Below are positions 17,591-27,005 of a stretch of 64,000 bases of DNA, piece by piece. How positions within the stretch are numbered: the first letter of the stretch is position 1; the number at the start of each line of letters is the position of its first letter. The notes beneath the pieces are model-generated. The model ran no database searches. It was not told the DNA's origin and was given only the letters and a program-made list of their open reading frames with translations. The DNA comes from Saezia sanguinis. GTDB lineage: Bacteria > Pseudomonadota > Gammaproteobacteria > Burkholderiales > Burkholderiaceae_C. The translations under genes were made by a program, and so were the position numbers. The stretch is from the NCBI RefSeq assembly GCF_003991585.1, contig NZ_PQSP01000013.1, forward strand, positions 1 through 64,000, in the 5' to 3' direction.

Positions 17591-18946
17591 ATGATGAAAA
17601 AACTTAAATTACTGGTGCTTGCTCTGGTCTTGTTGTTGATTCTGGTGATGGTGTTTTTCAGCTACATCTATAAGGGAAACAGGTCTGCGCTGCAACCCAC
17701 GTCTACGCTATCCCAGGAAGAGCTGATACAGCGTGGTGCCTATCTGGCCCGGGCCGGAGACTGCATTGCCTGCCATGTGGCCAAAGACGGGCAGCCGTTT
17801 GCCGGCGGTCTGGGTATTGCATCGCCTGTAGGCATGATTTATACCTCCAACATCACACCCGACAAGGAAACCGGCATCGGCAACTATACATTGCAGGATT
17901 TTGATAACGCGCTGCGTTATGGTGTACGCCAAAATGGCGACAGCATGTATCCGGCAATGCCTTTCCCTTCATTTGCCAAAACCAGCGATGAAGATGTGCA
18001 GGCGCTGTACGCCTATTTCATGCATGGTGTACAGCCGGTCTCAGCAGCCAACAGGGGTACGGATATTGTCTGGCCTTTATCCATGCGCTGGCCTTTGGCG
18101 GCGTGGCGCATGGTGTTTGCTCCAGAGGCCAAGCCTTTCACGCCTGCGCCAGGGCAAGATGCCATGACCGCCAGGGGTGCCTACCTGGTACAGGGGCTGG
18201 GCCACTGCGGTACCTGCCATACACCGCGTAACGGGCTGACGCTGGCAGAGCGGGCTTATTCGGATCAAAGCCCGTTGTATCTATCAGGCAGTGCAACGCC
18301 GATTGATGGCTGGGTGGCGATCAGCCTGCGCGGTGATCACCGCGATGGCCTGGGCAGCATGACCGAAGAAGAGCTGTTTGAACTGCTGAAAACAGGGCGC
18401 AACTCACATTCGGCTGTATTTGGCGGTATGGCCGATGTGGTCAATGACAGCCTGCAACACCTCAGTGACGACGATTTGCGCGCCATAGCGCATTATCTGA
18501 AAACACTGCCGGCAGCCAATAGCAGTGACCAGCCGTTTGTGTATGATGACAAGGTTGCGCAGGCATTGTCCAGCGGCGATGTCAGTCAGCGTGGCGCACA
18601 GGTATTTGTCGATAACTGTGCCGCATGCCACCGTACCACCGGCAAGGGGTATGAGCAGACATTCCCGGCACTGGCCGGTAACCCGGTGGTGCAGGGGGCA
18701 GATCCTTCGTCACTGATCAATATCGTGCTCAAAGGCGCTACGTTGGAAGGCACACAAGGTGCGCCAACCTCTTACACCATGCCTGCATTTGCATGGCGGC
18801 TGAGTGATCAGGAAGTGGCCGATGTGCTGACTTTCATTCGCAGCAGTTGGGGTAACCAGGCCGCTGCGGTTGATGCGGCAGAGGTCGGCAAGTACCGCAG
18901 TCAGTTACCTCCGGGGTCTGACAAACCTGTTCCTCTGACACCTTAA
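17591..18946 (+). CDS. Membrane-anchored triheme cytochrome c subunit
   Basis: The 451-residue protein has one N-terminal membrane helix (LLVLALVLLLILVMVFFSYI) and three CxxCH haem sites, at residues 58-62 (CIACH), 206-210 (CGTCH) and 343-347 (CAACH). This matches the cytochrome subunit of three-component membrane dehydrogenases, which passes electrons from the flavoprotein to ubiquinone or an oxidase on the periplasmic face. AGGAGG lies just upstream. It ends the operon, followed by a strong terminator. Confidence 0.92.
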   Translation: MMKKLKLLVLALVLLLILVMVFFSYIYKGNRSALQPTSTLSQEELIQRGAYLARAGDCIACHVAKDGQPFAGGLGIASPVGMIYTSNITPDKETGIGNYTLQDFDNALRYGVRQNGDSMYPAMPFPSFAKTSDEDVQALYAYFMHGVQPVSAANRGTDIVWPLSMRWPLAAWRMVFAPEAKPFTPAPGQDAMTARGAYLVQGLGHCGTCHTPRNGLTLAERAYSDQSPLYLSGSATPIDGWVAISLRGDHRDGLGSMTEEELFELLKTGRNSHSAVFGGMADVVNDSLQHLSDDDLRAIAHYLKTLPAANSSDQPFVYDDKVAQALSSGDVSQRGAQVFVDNCAACHRTTGKGYEQTFPALAGNPVVQGADPSSLINIVLKGATLEGTQGAPTSYTMPAFAWRLSDQEVADVLTFIRSSWGNQAAAVDAAEVGKYRSQLPPGSDKPVPLTP

Positions 18947-18969
18947 ACTCATACTGTTTTGTTCTGAAC

Positions 18970-18995
18970 AAAAAGGCTGCCACGGCAGCCTTTTT
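18970..18995. terminator. Strong bidirectional intrinsic terminator
   Basis: A near-perfect palindrome of AAAAAGGCTGCC and GGCAGCCTTTTT with a two-base centre. A-tract and T-tract lie on opposite flanks, so it can end transcription both from the cytochrome gene (+) and from the convergent exported protein gene (-). Confidence 0.85.
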
Positions 18996-19037
18996 GAATT
19001 GTGAGATTGCCCAGGGCGTGTTAACAAGCCCCCATAT

Positions 19038-20015
19038 TTAATACAGTTTGGCCGAGCCGATTTCCGTCAGAATAAATGGCCTGGCGCTGGTATGCTTGTC
19101 AATGGCTTCCTGCCAGTTCAACCAGCCACGGTAAGTCTGGCCATTGGCGGCGCGGCATTCCAGTTGGAGGGTCAGGGTTTCGGCATCAAAGTCGATGAGG
19201 TTGCAGACCTGGTTTTTAGGCATGGAAAATACCGATTTGGCTTCACTTGCCGGGCTGTCACGCAACGTCAGGCCGGATGTGAGTGCCTTGAACGTGATGG
19301 GCTCCAGCGCCCGGCTGGTGAGTTGCTGTTGAATGACTTTGCCCTCAGGAGAAAATGCGGTAAGCATTTGAGTAACTCCCCAGGGCAGATCCGTGTAGGG
19401 CAGGAGCGTTTCGGGCAGTTGCCGTTTCAGGCTGGCATACTGGCGGAAAATCCATAACCGGCCCTGGGCGTCAAACTGAAAATCTTCAAAATGGGTGGCA
19501 TCGGCACCTTTGAGAATACAACTGCTGCGCAGTATTTTGGAGCCGTCTAATTGTTTAAAAATGAGCACGTTCATGAAACCATCACACAGCAGGTGAGTTT
19601 GAATGTCCTCCGGGATTTTCAGTAAAGCAAAATGCTTTTCGGCTGGCTGATACAGGTAAATCTGGTCGTATGTGTTAAGCCCCTGGGTGCGGGCAACGTG
19701 CAAGTCAGTATGGCCGTCAAAGTTGAAATCGTCTACCTCAAGCTGGTCGATACGGCCCAGTATCAAAATGCTGCCATCGGGCTGCAATAGCTGGTAGTTA
19801 TTCAGTTCATCGAGTTTTTGCACCTCAGCCGTCACACCATTTTCAGGGGTCAGAGTGGTGGGCTCTGCAGGTTTGGCGTGTGAGGGTTGCAACAGCAGGC
19901 AGGCAAAAGCCAGCAGCAGGCTGGTCTGTAACCAGGCTAGGCGTCTGAATGTGCTGTACCGCGAATAAAGTCTGTCTGAACCGGGCATAGATGACATTTG
20001 AAAAGTTAACGACAA
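19038..20015 (-). CDS. Exported protein with EF-hand-like calcium loop
   Basis: The protein of about 325 residues has an N-terminal hydrophobic signal (LQTSLLLAFACLLLQPSHA, about 29-47) preceded by a charged stretch. At 95-104 the loop DDFNFDGHTDL fits a DxNxDGxxD calcium-binding pattern, as in FG-GAP/VCBS and XAC2610-like periplasmic proteins. The C-terminal half has an SH3-like look (GLTLRDSPAS...YRGWLNW). The open frame starts at TTG 20015, but ATG 19997 or 19988 is equally plausible, and none has a strong ribosome binding site. Function unknown; it faces the terminator after the cytochrome gene. Confidence 0.6.
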   Translation of the reverse strand: MSLTFQMSSMPGSDRLYSRYSTFRRLAWLQTSLLLAFACLLLQPSHAKPAEPTTLTPENGVTAEVQKLDELNNYQLLQPDGSILILGRIDQLEVDDFNFDGHTDLHVARTQGLNTYDQIYLYQPAEKHFALLKIPEDIQTHLLCDGFMNVLIFKQLDGSKILRSSCILKGADATHFEDFQFDAQGRLWIFRQYASLKRQLPETLLPYTDLPWGVTQMLTAFSPEGKVIQQQLTSRALEPITFKALTSGLTLRDSPASEAKSVFSMPKNQVCNLIDFDAETLTLQLECRAANGQTYRGWLNWQEAIDKHTSARPFILTEIGSAKLY

Positions 20016-20063
20016 TGTTGTGATCGTACCATGCTTGATTCCAACACCTGTGCAGCCCCGGTT

Positions 20064-22769
20064 TTAGCCGGTATTGCGCAGGCCTTGTGCAATGCCGTTG
20101 ATGGTGGCGTGAATTTGGCCCAATATCTCTTCATTTTGGGGCTCTTGTTTCAACCGTTTGAGCAGTTCGACCTGCAGCCAGTTCAGCGTGTTCAGGTAAG
20201 GCAGGCGCAATGCCAATGAACGGGAGAGCGTTCTGTTGTCCTGCAAAATATCCTGTGTTTGTATGATGCTCAGCAAGGCATTGCGGCTCAGTTCAAATTC
20301 CTGCTTCAGTCTGGCAAAAATGGCTTGTGCCTTGGCCGGGTTGTCGCTCAAACTGACATAAGCCTGCGCGATATGCAGGTCCACCTTGGCAAGCACCTGC
20401 TCCATATTGGACAGCATGGCTTGAAAGAAAGGGCTGGACTGGTAGATTTTCTGAAGCTGCGACAGGGCAGATGCATCTGTTTGTTGCAGCGCATGGATTG
20501 CGCTGCCAAAACCGTACCATGCCGGCAGCATCAGTCGCGTCTGGGTCCATGAGAAAACCCAGGGTATGGCGCGCAAATCCTGAATGCGTGCCAGTGTTTT
20601 GCGGCTGGCCGGGCGTGAACCGATGTTCATGCTGGCAATCTGTTCAATCGGGGTGGTCTGTAAAAAGAAGTCAATGAAGTCTGCATGCGTGATCAATGCC
20701 CGGTATTCTGCAAAAGCATGGTCTGATAGCTTTTGCATCAGGCCGTGATCGGGGTCTTTTTCCACATGCGGGAGCAACGTGCTTTCCAGCGTTGCGGCAA
20801 CCAGGGTTTCCAGATTGCGCTGCGCATTGTTGGGGTCGGCATATTTGAAGGTGATGACTTCGCCTTGTTCTGTGATACGGATCTGCCCGTTAACACTGCC
20901 CGCAGGCTGTGCCAGAATGGCTTCGTACGCCGGGCCGCCGCCGCGGCCCACGCTGCCGCCACGCCCGTGAAACAGGCGCAGGCGGACCTGGTGTTTCTGA
21001 GCCGACTTGACCAGTGCCTCTTCCGCCATGTACAGGAACCACTGGCTGGTGACGTAGCCGCCGTCTTTGTTGCTGTCGGAATAGCCCAGCATGATTTCCT
21101 GCGTTGCGTCCATGCTGTTCAGCAGGGCCAGGTACCAGGGTTCGGCCCATAGCGCATCCATGATGCCAGGGGCGTTTTGCAGGGCCTCGATGGTTTCAAA
21201 CAGGGGCACAATGTGTATGCGTGACTGGGGCTGGTTTTCATCAGTTTCCAGCAAGCCGGTTTCTTTCAGAATCAGCGCCAGCGCCAGAATGTCGCTGATG
21301 TGGTCACAGTTGGAAATGATGCTTTGCTGAATGGCTTTGACGCCATACTGTTGCTGGATTTCCCGTGCTGCCTGGAAGATCATTAGCTCGTTGCGCACTT
21401 CTTTGGGGTAATGGGCAAAGTCTGAATACAAAGGGCGTTTGCTTTTGAGTTCGTGCAGCAGAACCTGGCATTTTTCTGCTTCATTGAGGGAAGCATAGTC
21501 TTCCAGCCCGGCATAAGCAAAAAGCGCAGCGACCACCTGTGTGTGCATCTGGGCGTGCTGGCGCAGGTCAACAGGCATCAGATAAAAACCAAACAGGTTG
21601 GCACAACGGATCAGCTTGGTGAGCCGGCCCTGAATGAGCGGGGCACTGCCGTTGTTGATGAGTGAGGCGCGGATCACTTCGAGGTCGTGCAGAAATTCCT
21701 GCACATGGTGGTAAGGGTCTCCCAGGCCGAATTTGGATGTGAGCTGGGCCCCCAGCTTTTCACCGGTGGCAATGATGCGCGAAAGGATCAGCGCAATGGC
21801 TTTGCGGTAAGGTTCTTCTTCCCGCGCAATGCTGGTATCCGGCGACCTTTTGGCCAGTGTCAGCAATGCATCATCCACCGTCACTTTACGGATAGAGACG
21901 GACAGCTCTTCATATAGGGATTTCAATTGCCCGCGGTAAAAATGGAACAGGGTCTGTGCCTGTTTTTGAAAAGCGGCTTTTAACGTATTGGCCGAAACAA
22001 ACGGATTGCCATCGCGGTCACCACCAATCCAACTGCCGATGTGGATGATTTCGGGCAGTTTGATGGCCGGATCAATTTCTTTCAGGCCCCGTGCCAGTTT
22101 GCGGTAGAGTTTGGGCAGGGCTTCAAAAAAGCTCAAGGGAAAGTAGGCTATGCCATTGCTGATCTCGTTTTCAACCGTCAGCTTGAAGTGGCGGGTTTCA
22201 TCGCTTTGCCACAGCGTCAGCAGCGCGGAAAGCAGCGTTTCTTCGATGTTATTTTTATCTTCAAGCTTTAATTCAGGCTGGCTGTAAACGCTGAGCAGGT
22301 GAGATACCTTGCGCAGTAAAGTCAGGGTTGTCTGCCTTTGTACCTCTGTGGGGTGTGCGGTCAGCACGGCACCAATTTGCGCATGGTCCAATACGTTCTG
22401 CAAAAGGGGTGTTGAAATGTGGCTGGTTTTAATTTTCTGCAACAGTTCTTCAATGCTGCCTTTGGAGGCGCTGGCACCTGTTGCTTCATAAGCGCGCCGC
22501 CGTCTTGCATGGTGAACATCCTCGGCAATGTTGAAGACCTGCGCATACAGGCCACACGAAGCGACCAGTTCCTGCGTTTCCTGCAGTGAAAGGCTGGATA
22601 GCAGCTCTGCTATTTTGGTGTCATGGTGTTCATCGCTGATCAATAACTGGAACGCCTGTAAAGACTGGGGGCTGATTTTTGCCTGCATAATGCGCTGCAA
22701 AATGCGGTTGAGCAATTCGATATCGTGCAGAAGCGGCGCATCTTTTTTGGAATCGAGAAGGTGACTCAT
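20064..22769 (-). CDS. ppc: Phosphoenolpyruvate carboxylase
   Basis: The 901-residue anaplerotic enzyme converts phosphoenolpyruvate and bicarbonate to oxaloacetate, feeding the TCA cycle. Family blocks are visible in order: VLTAHPTEVQRQT (catalytic His, near 140), SWIGGDRDGNPFVS, EIMLGYSDSNKDGGYV, the glycine loop FHGRGGSVGRGGGPAYEAI and, near the C-terminus, LSRSLALRLPYLNTLNWLQVELLKRLK. The C-terminus, NGIAQGLRNTG, keeps the family's QGLRNTG ending. Length is normal. It stands alone, with 49 bases between its stop and the start of the preceding reverse-strand gene. Confidence 0.97.
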   Translation of the reverse strand: MSHLLDSKKDAPLLHDIELLNRILQRIMQAKISPQSLQAFQLLISDEHHDTKIAELLSSLSLQETQELVASCGLYAQVFNIAEDVHHARRRRAYEATGASASKGSIEELLQKIKTSHISTPLLQNVLDHAQIGAVLTAHPTEVQRQTTLTLLRKVSHLLSVYSQPELKLEDKNNIEETLLSALLTLWQSDETRHFKLTVENEISNGIAYFPLSFFEALPKLYRKLARGLKEIDPAIKLPEIIHIGSWIGGDRDGNPFVSANTLKAAFQKQAQTLFHFYRGQLKSLYEELSVSIRKVTVDDALLTLAKRSPDTSIAREEEPYRKAIALILSRIIATGEKLGAQLTSKFGLGDPYHHVQEFLHDLEVIRASLINNGSAPLIQGRLTKLIRCANLFGFYLMPVDLRQHAQMHTQVVAALFAYAGLEDYASLNEAEKCQVLLHELKSKRPLYSDFAHYPKEVRNELMIFQAAREIQQQYGVKAIQQSIISNCDHISDILALALILKETGLLETDENQPQSRIHIVPLFETIEALQNAPGIMDALWAEPWYLALLNSMDATQEIMLGYSDSNKDGGYVTSQWFLYMAEEALVKSAQKHQVRLRLFHGRGGSVGRGGGPAYEAILAQPAGSVNGQIRITEQGEVITFKYADPNNAQRNLETLVAATLESTLLPHVEKDPDHGLMQKLSDHAFAEYRALITHADFIDFFLQTTPIEQIASMNIGSRPASRKTLARIQDLRAIPWVFSWTQTRLMLPAWYGFGSAIHALQQTDASALSQLQKIYQSSPFFQAMLSNMEQVLAKVDLHIAQAYVSLSDNPAKAQAIFARLKQEFELSRNALLSIIQTQDILQDNRTLSRSLALRLPYLNTLNWLQVELLKRLKQEPQNEEILGQIHATINGIAQGLRNTG

Positions 22770-23111
22770 AAATCCATGTCCCTGTTAGCAATGATCGGCA
22801 AACGAAGCGGTTCTTATTATTGAGCAACTGCAAAAACAAAGCACTTCACCGAGATAAACCCCCAGGCATGAGTGAGCCGGCAGTCGTTGAACCCTGGTCT
22901 GCCTGCTGGGAAAGGAGAGGAGAATATAGAAGAGGGGGGAGAAAGGCCATTGCCTCCTGTGGTCCAATTGGTTTGTATCAAGATAAAAACCAGGGGCAGG
23001 GTTATGATGCTGATATGCAAAAGGGTGGCCTGAACCAGCCCTGTGCGAATGCGGGTAATGCAGAACAGAAGCTGCATTGCACATCGTTGCTATAAGCAGA
23101 GATTTCTGAAT
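22770..23111. other. Divergent intergenic region ppc / pncB
   Basis: About 342 bases between divergent starts. A purine-rich run (GGAAAGGAGAGGAG and GAGGGGGGAGAAAGG, about 22908-22945) is the only compositional oddity. The frame of pncB is open back to 23043, but nothing there resembles the family. No riboswitch or RNA gene is recognised. Confidence 0.3.
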
Positions 23112-24296
23112 ATGATTATTGACAGTTTACTGGACACCGACCTGTATAAATTCACCATGATGCAGGCGGTATTGCACCAGTTCCCAGGCGCCAAGGTTGA
23201 ATACCGTTTCAAATGCCGTAACCCCGGGGTGCAGTTAGCCCCTTATGTGGATGAAATCCGTGCCCAGATTCAGCATTTATGCTCTTTGAAGTTCACTGAT
23301 GATGAATTGAACTACCTGAGTAAACTGCGTTTCATTAAAAGCGACTTCATCGACTTTCTGGGGCTGTTTCACCTGAATGAAAAATACATTCAGGTCAAGC
23401 CGCTGGCCAATGGGGAGATCGATATCTCCATCGCTGGGCCCTGGCTGCATACCATTCCGTTTGAGATACCAGTGCTGGCCATTGTCAATGAAACTTATTT
23501 TCGCGCCACACAGTCGCAGCCGGATTATGCTGAAGGCATACGGCGCATGGATGCCAAGATACAGATGCTGACCGGCAAGGAGTTTGAGGACTGCCGGATT
23601 GCAGATTATGGAACACGGCGGCGGTTTTCGCGTGACTGGCAGAAGCGGGTTTTGGTGCATCTGCAAAATAAGTTGAATGGAAAAGGATGTGCGCACCTGG
23701 TGGGTACCAGCAATGTGCTGTATGCCTGGGAGCTGGGGCTCACACCTTTGGGAACCATGGCGCACGAGTACCTGCAGGCCTGTCAGGCGCTGGGGCCGCG
23801 CCTGCGTGATTCACAGATTTTTGGTTTTGAGTCGTGGTCGCGCGAGTACCGGGGCGACCTGGGGATTGCACTTTCAGACGTGTATGGCGTGAAGGCTTTT
23901 CTGCGTGATTTTGACCTGTATTTCTGTAAACTTTTTGATGGTGCCCGGCACGATTCGGGTGATCCGCTGGAATGGGGCGAGCTGATACTGAACCATTACA
24001 AGGCGCACCGGGTTGATCCGCGCACCAAGACGCTGATATTCAGCGATGGGCTGAATATTCCCCGCGTGATAGAGCTGTACCGGCGTTTTAACGGCCGCTG
24101 TGGTTTGTCTTTTGGCGTTGGCACCAATCTGACCAACGACCTGGGGTATGAGCCCCTGCAGATCGTCTTGAAGATGGTGCGCTGCAACGGGCAGCCGGTG
24201 GCCAAGGTTTCTGATTCGCCCAATAAAAGCATGTGCGATGACAAGGCCTACCTGGCGTATCTGCGGCAGGTTTTTGATCTGCCCGAGCCTGCCTAA
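23112..24296 (+). CDS. pncB: Nicotinate phosphoribosyltransferase
   Basis: The protein of about 394 residues starts at ATG 23112, where the family N-terminus begins ([16 protein letters not shown]). It makes nicotinate mononucleotide from nicotinate and PRPP with ATP, the salvage entry to NAD. Other family blocks are [52 protein letters not shown], the active-site [10 protein letters not shown] and [10 protein letters not shown]. Length and order match bacterial PncB. No partner NAD gene adjoins it. Confidence 0.95.
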   Translation: MIIDSLLDTDLYKFTMMQAVLHQFPGAKVEYRFKCRNPGVQLAPYVDEIRAQIQHLCSLKFTDDELNYLSKLRFIKSDFIDFLGLFHLNEKYIQVKPLANGEIDISIAGPWLHTIPFEIPVLAIVNETYFRATQSQPDYAEGIRRMDAKIQMLTGKEFEDCRIADYGTRRRFSRDWQKRVLVHLQNKLNGKGCAHLVGTSNVLYAWELGLTPLGTMAHEYLQACQALGPRLRDSQIFGFESWSREYRGDLGIALSDVYGVKAFLRDFDLYFCKLFDGARHDSGDPLEWGELILNHYKAHRVDPRTKTLIFSDGLNIPRVIELYRRFNGRCGLSFGVGTNLTNDLGYEPLQIVLKMVRCNGQPVAKVSDSPNKSMCDDKAYLAYLRQVFDLPEPA

Positions 24297-24449
24297 AGCA
24301 CGCCCTAAAATATTGTCGGGTTTGTCGCTGATCAGCGCATAAAGCCTGATAAATCTCTTCGTTACTTGATTGCAATTGATACTTTTTACCTAAAAAAAGA
24401 TAGGATGCGTATTTAGAGATAAAAAGAGAATCGGCAGGAGATCAAAAGG

Positions 24450-25880
24450 ATGAAGAAATTGAAATTCGGGGCATTCCTTACTGTGGTTTTGTTTTTATGT
24501 CCACAGGTCGCTTGGGGGGCTGTTCTGGATGGCAGTGAACTTTCGTTGTGGTGGGGTATTCCGTTTGCCGCAACACTGCTTTCCATCGCGATCGTACCGA
24601 TTGTTGCACCGATTTTCTGGCATCATCATTACGGCAAAATTGCCATGCTGTGGGCACTGGTGTTTGTCGTGCCGTTTGCATTTATGTTCGGTTTTGAAGC
24701 TTTGTGGGTGAATTTTATTCATGCGCTGGTTGCCGAATATATTCCATTTATTCTGCTGCTGCTGGCTTTGTTCGTGGTTGCCGGAGGTATTTATATTCGG
24801 ACGGATATACGCGCCACGCCTTTGGTCAATGTCGGCATATTGGGGCTGGGAGGCATACTGGCAAGCGTCATGGGCACCACAGGGGCTTCCATGCTGCTGA
24901 TTCGCCCGTTGATCCGTGCCAACCAGCACCGCAAGCGTTGTGCCCATGCGGTGATATTTTTTATTTTTATTGTCTCCAATATTGGCGGTGCTTTGACACC
25001 GCTGGGCGATCCGCCTTTGTTCCTTGGATTTTTAAAAGGGATCAATTTTTTCTGGACGATACAGCACCTGTTGCCGCAAATGTTGTTTTTAATCGGGGCT
25101 CTGTTGGTCTTATTTTTCCTGCTAGATAACTGGATGCTTAAAAAAGAAATGGCCGAAGGTTCACTAGCTCCGAAAGCAGAGAGCAGTGTATCGGCAGAGA
25201 AGTTCTGCATTCAGGGTTATGCCAATTTTATTTTATTGATTGTTATTGTCTGCCTGGTATTGCTCAGCGGCATCTGGAAGCCTGGTATTGAGTTTGACAT
25301 TGCCGGTACGGTATTGACCCTGCCCAGTTTGGTACGGGACATCGGGCTGATTGCGGTGGTGATTGTGTCTTTGAGAATCACGGCAAGAAGTGTGCGGCGA
25401 TCCAACCAGTTCACCTGGGGCCCTATCCTGGAAGTGGCCAAACTGTTTGCCGGTATTTTCATGACCATTATCCCGGTGATTGCCATGCTGCGTGCCGGCC
25501 TCAATGGTCCTTTTGCCTCCATTGTGGCTTCTGTAACCAATGCGCAGGGTGAGCCGATTCCATTGATGTATTTCTGGGCAACGGGGTTGCTGAGTTCATT
25601 CCTGGATAATGCGCCAACCTATCTGGTCTTTTTCAATACGGCCAGCGGTGATCCGTCTGTACTGATGACCACGATGGCCGGTACTCTGGCTGCCATTTCT
25701 GCCGGTGCGGTTTTCATGGGAGCCAATACCTATATCGGCAATGCACCCAATTTGATGGTCAAAGCCATTGCGGAAGACCGGGGCGTGCGTATGCCCAGTT
25801 TCTTCGGTTATATGGCCTGGTCATTTGGCATTCTGGTGCCGTTGTTTACCATCATTTCATTTGTCTGGTATTGCGCTTAA
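24450..25880 (+). CDS. NhaD-type sodium/proton antiporter
   Basis: The 476-residue inner-membrane transporter of the ion-transporter superfamily has about 12 helices and an N-terminal signal-like helix (GAFLTVVLFLCPQVAWGA). Conserved blocks are MGTTGASMLLIRPLIRAN, SNIGGALTPLGDPPLFLGFLKG (the LGDPPL motif) and FMGANTYIGNAPNLMVKAIAE. These fit NhaD-like Na+(Li+)/H+ antiporters, though related citrate/arsenite carriers share the fold. AGGAG lies 11 bases before ATG. The following 2-hydroxyacid dehydrogenase starts only 3 bases after its stop, so the two are probably co-transcribed. Confidence 0.85.
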   Translation: MKKLKFGAFLTVVLFLCPQVAWGAVLDGSELSLWWGIPFAATLLSIAIVPIVAPIFWHHHYGKIAMLWALVFVVPFAFMFGFEALWVNFIHALVAEYIPFILLLLALFVVAGGIYIRTDIRATPLVNVGILGLGGILASVMGTTGASMLLIRPLIRANQHRKRCAHAVIFFIFIVSNIGGALTPLGDPPLFLGFLKGINFFWTIQHLLPQMLFLIGALLVLFFLLDNWMLKKEMAEGSLAPKAESSVSAEKFCIQGYANFILLIVIVCLVLLSGIWKPGIEFDIAGTVLTLPSLVRDIGLIAVVIVSLRITARSVRRSNQFTWGPILEVAKLFAGIFMTIIPVIAMLRAGLNGPFASIVASVTNAQGEPIPLMYFWATGLLSSFLDNAPTYLVFFNTASGDPSVLMTTMAGTLAAISAGAVFMGANTYIGNAPNLMVKAIAEDRGVRMPSFFGYMAWSFGILVPLFTIISFVWYCA

Positions 25881-25883
25881 AGT

Positions 25884-26897
25884 ATGTCGGAAAATAGCTC
25901 TCCCCTGACTGTGCCGCGGCGTATCGTCGTTTCGTGTCGAATTTTTCCCGATCTGTTGCAACAGTTGCAGCAGCGCTATACCGTTGTGGATAACCAGGCC
26001 AACGCGCCCTGGTCGCAAGATGTGTTGCGCACGAGGATGAGCGATGCAGAAGGCGCTTTGTTGTCACCTTATGACAGGGTAGATGCCGCATTGCTCGAAA
26101 ACTGCCCTGCGCTGAAAGCGGTGTGCAATATTGCTGTCGGGTACAACAACATTGATGTGGCCGCCTGTACGCAGCGGGGCATTGTATGTACCAATACCCC
26201 TGATGTGCTGACTGAAACCACAGCGGACTTTGGCTTTTTGTTGATGATGGCTGCGGCCAGGCGGCTCAGTGAAACCGAACGGTTTTTGCGTGCAGGGAAA
26301 TGGCAGTTGCCTTTTCCGCTGGACGCCATGACAGGAGCTGATATTCATGGCGCCACACTGGGGGTCATTGGCATGGGGCGCATCGGGCAGGCGATTGCAC
26401 GGCGTGGCGTACATGGGTTTGGCATGCAACTGGTTTACCATAACCGTTCCCGGCTGGAGGCAGATATTGAAAAGGGGCTGCAAGCCCGATATGGCACGAT
26501 GGAAGACGTGCTGCGCCAGGCTGACCATGTGGTGCTGGTATTGCCTTATACAAAAGATGTTTATCATCTGATCGGTGCCAGGGAACTGGCGCTGATGAAG
26601 CCAACGGCCACACTGACCAATGTTGCCCGTGGCGGCATCATTGATGAAAACGCACTGGCGGATGCATTAGAGGCACACCGAATTGCGGCGGCGGCCTTGG
26701 ATGTCTATGAGGGTGAGCCGCAGATCAATCCGCGCTTGCTGGCACTCTCCAACATGGTTATGACGCCGCACATGGGCAGTGCCTCTAATGCAACCAGACG
26801 GGCCATGTGCCAATTGGCCTTTCGCAATCTGGACGCTATTTTCAATGGCCACAGGCCTGAAACGCTGATTAACCCCGAAGTGTATGGCAGCAGGTAA
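25884..26897 (+). CDS. D-isomer 2-hydroxyacid dehydrogenase (glyoxylate/hydroxypyruvate reductase-like)
   Basis: The 337-residue cytoplasmic NAD(P) enzyme reduces 2-oxo acids such as glyoxylate or hydroxypyruvate to D-2-hydroxy acids. The nucleotide motif is GVIGMGRIGQAIARRG, and the catalytic set is Arg in NVARGGIIDE, Glu in EPQINP and His in PHMGSAS. Upstream, VGYNNIDVAACTQRGI is the usual family signature. It follows the antiporter by 3 bases and precedes rmuC by 108. The exact substrate is undetermined. A glycerate kinase lies elsewhere in the window (56594-57730), which fits a glyoxylate/glycerate route but is not linked by position. Confidence 0.9.
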   Translation: MSENSSPLTVPRRIVVSCRIFPDLLQQLQQRYTVVDNQANAPWSQDVLRTRMSDAEGALLSPYDRVDAALLENCPALKAVCNIAVGYNNIDVAACTQRGIVCTNTPDVLTETTADFGFLLMMAAARRLSETERFLRAGKWQLPFPLDAMTGADIHGATLGVIGMGRIGQAIARRGVHGFGMQLVYHNRSRLEADIEKGLQARYGTMEDVLRQADHVVLVLPYTKDVYHLIGARELALMKPTATLTNVARGGIIDENALADALEAHRIAAAALDVYEGEPQINPRLLALSNMVMTPHMGSASNATRRAMCQLAFRNLDAIFNGHRPETLINPEVYGSR

Positions 26898-27005
26898 AAT
26901 GGCTGCAGTGATCTTGCTGCCGTATATGCCGCTGGCACAGCACCAAGCAATGCAGGATTTATCCATGCATGCCATTCCGGGTTTTTATCAAAGGTAATCA
27001 ACAAA

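Noticed and set aside
22770-23111. NAD-related riboswitch before pncB
   Set aside because: No conserved core seen; the purine-rich run alone is not evidence.
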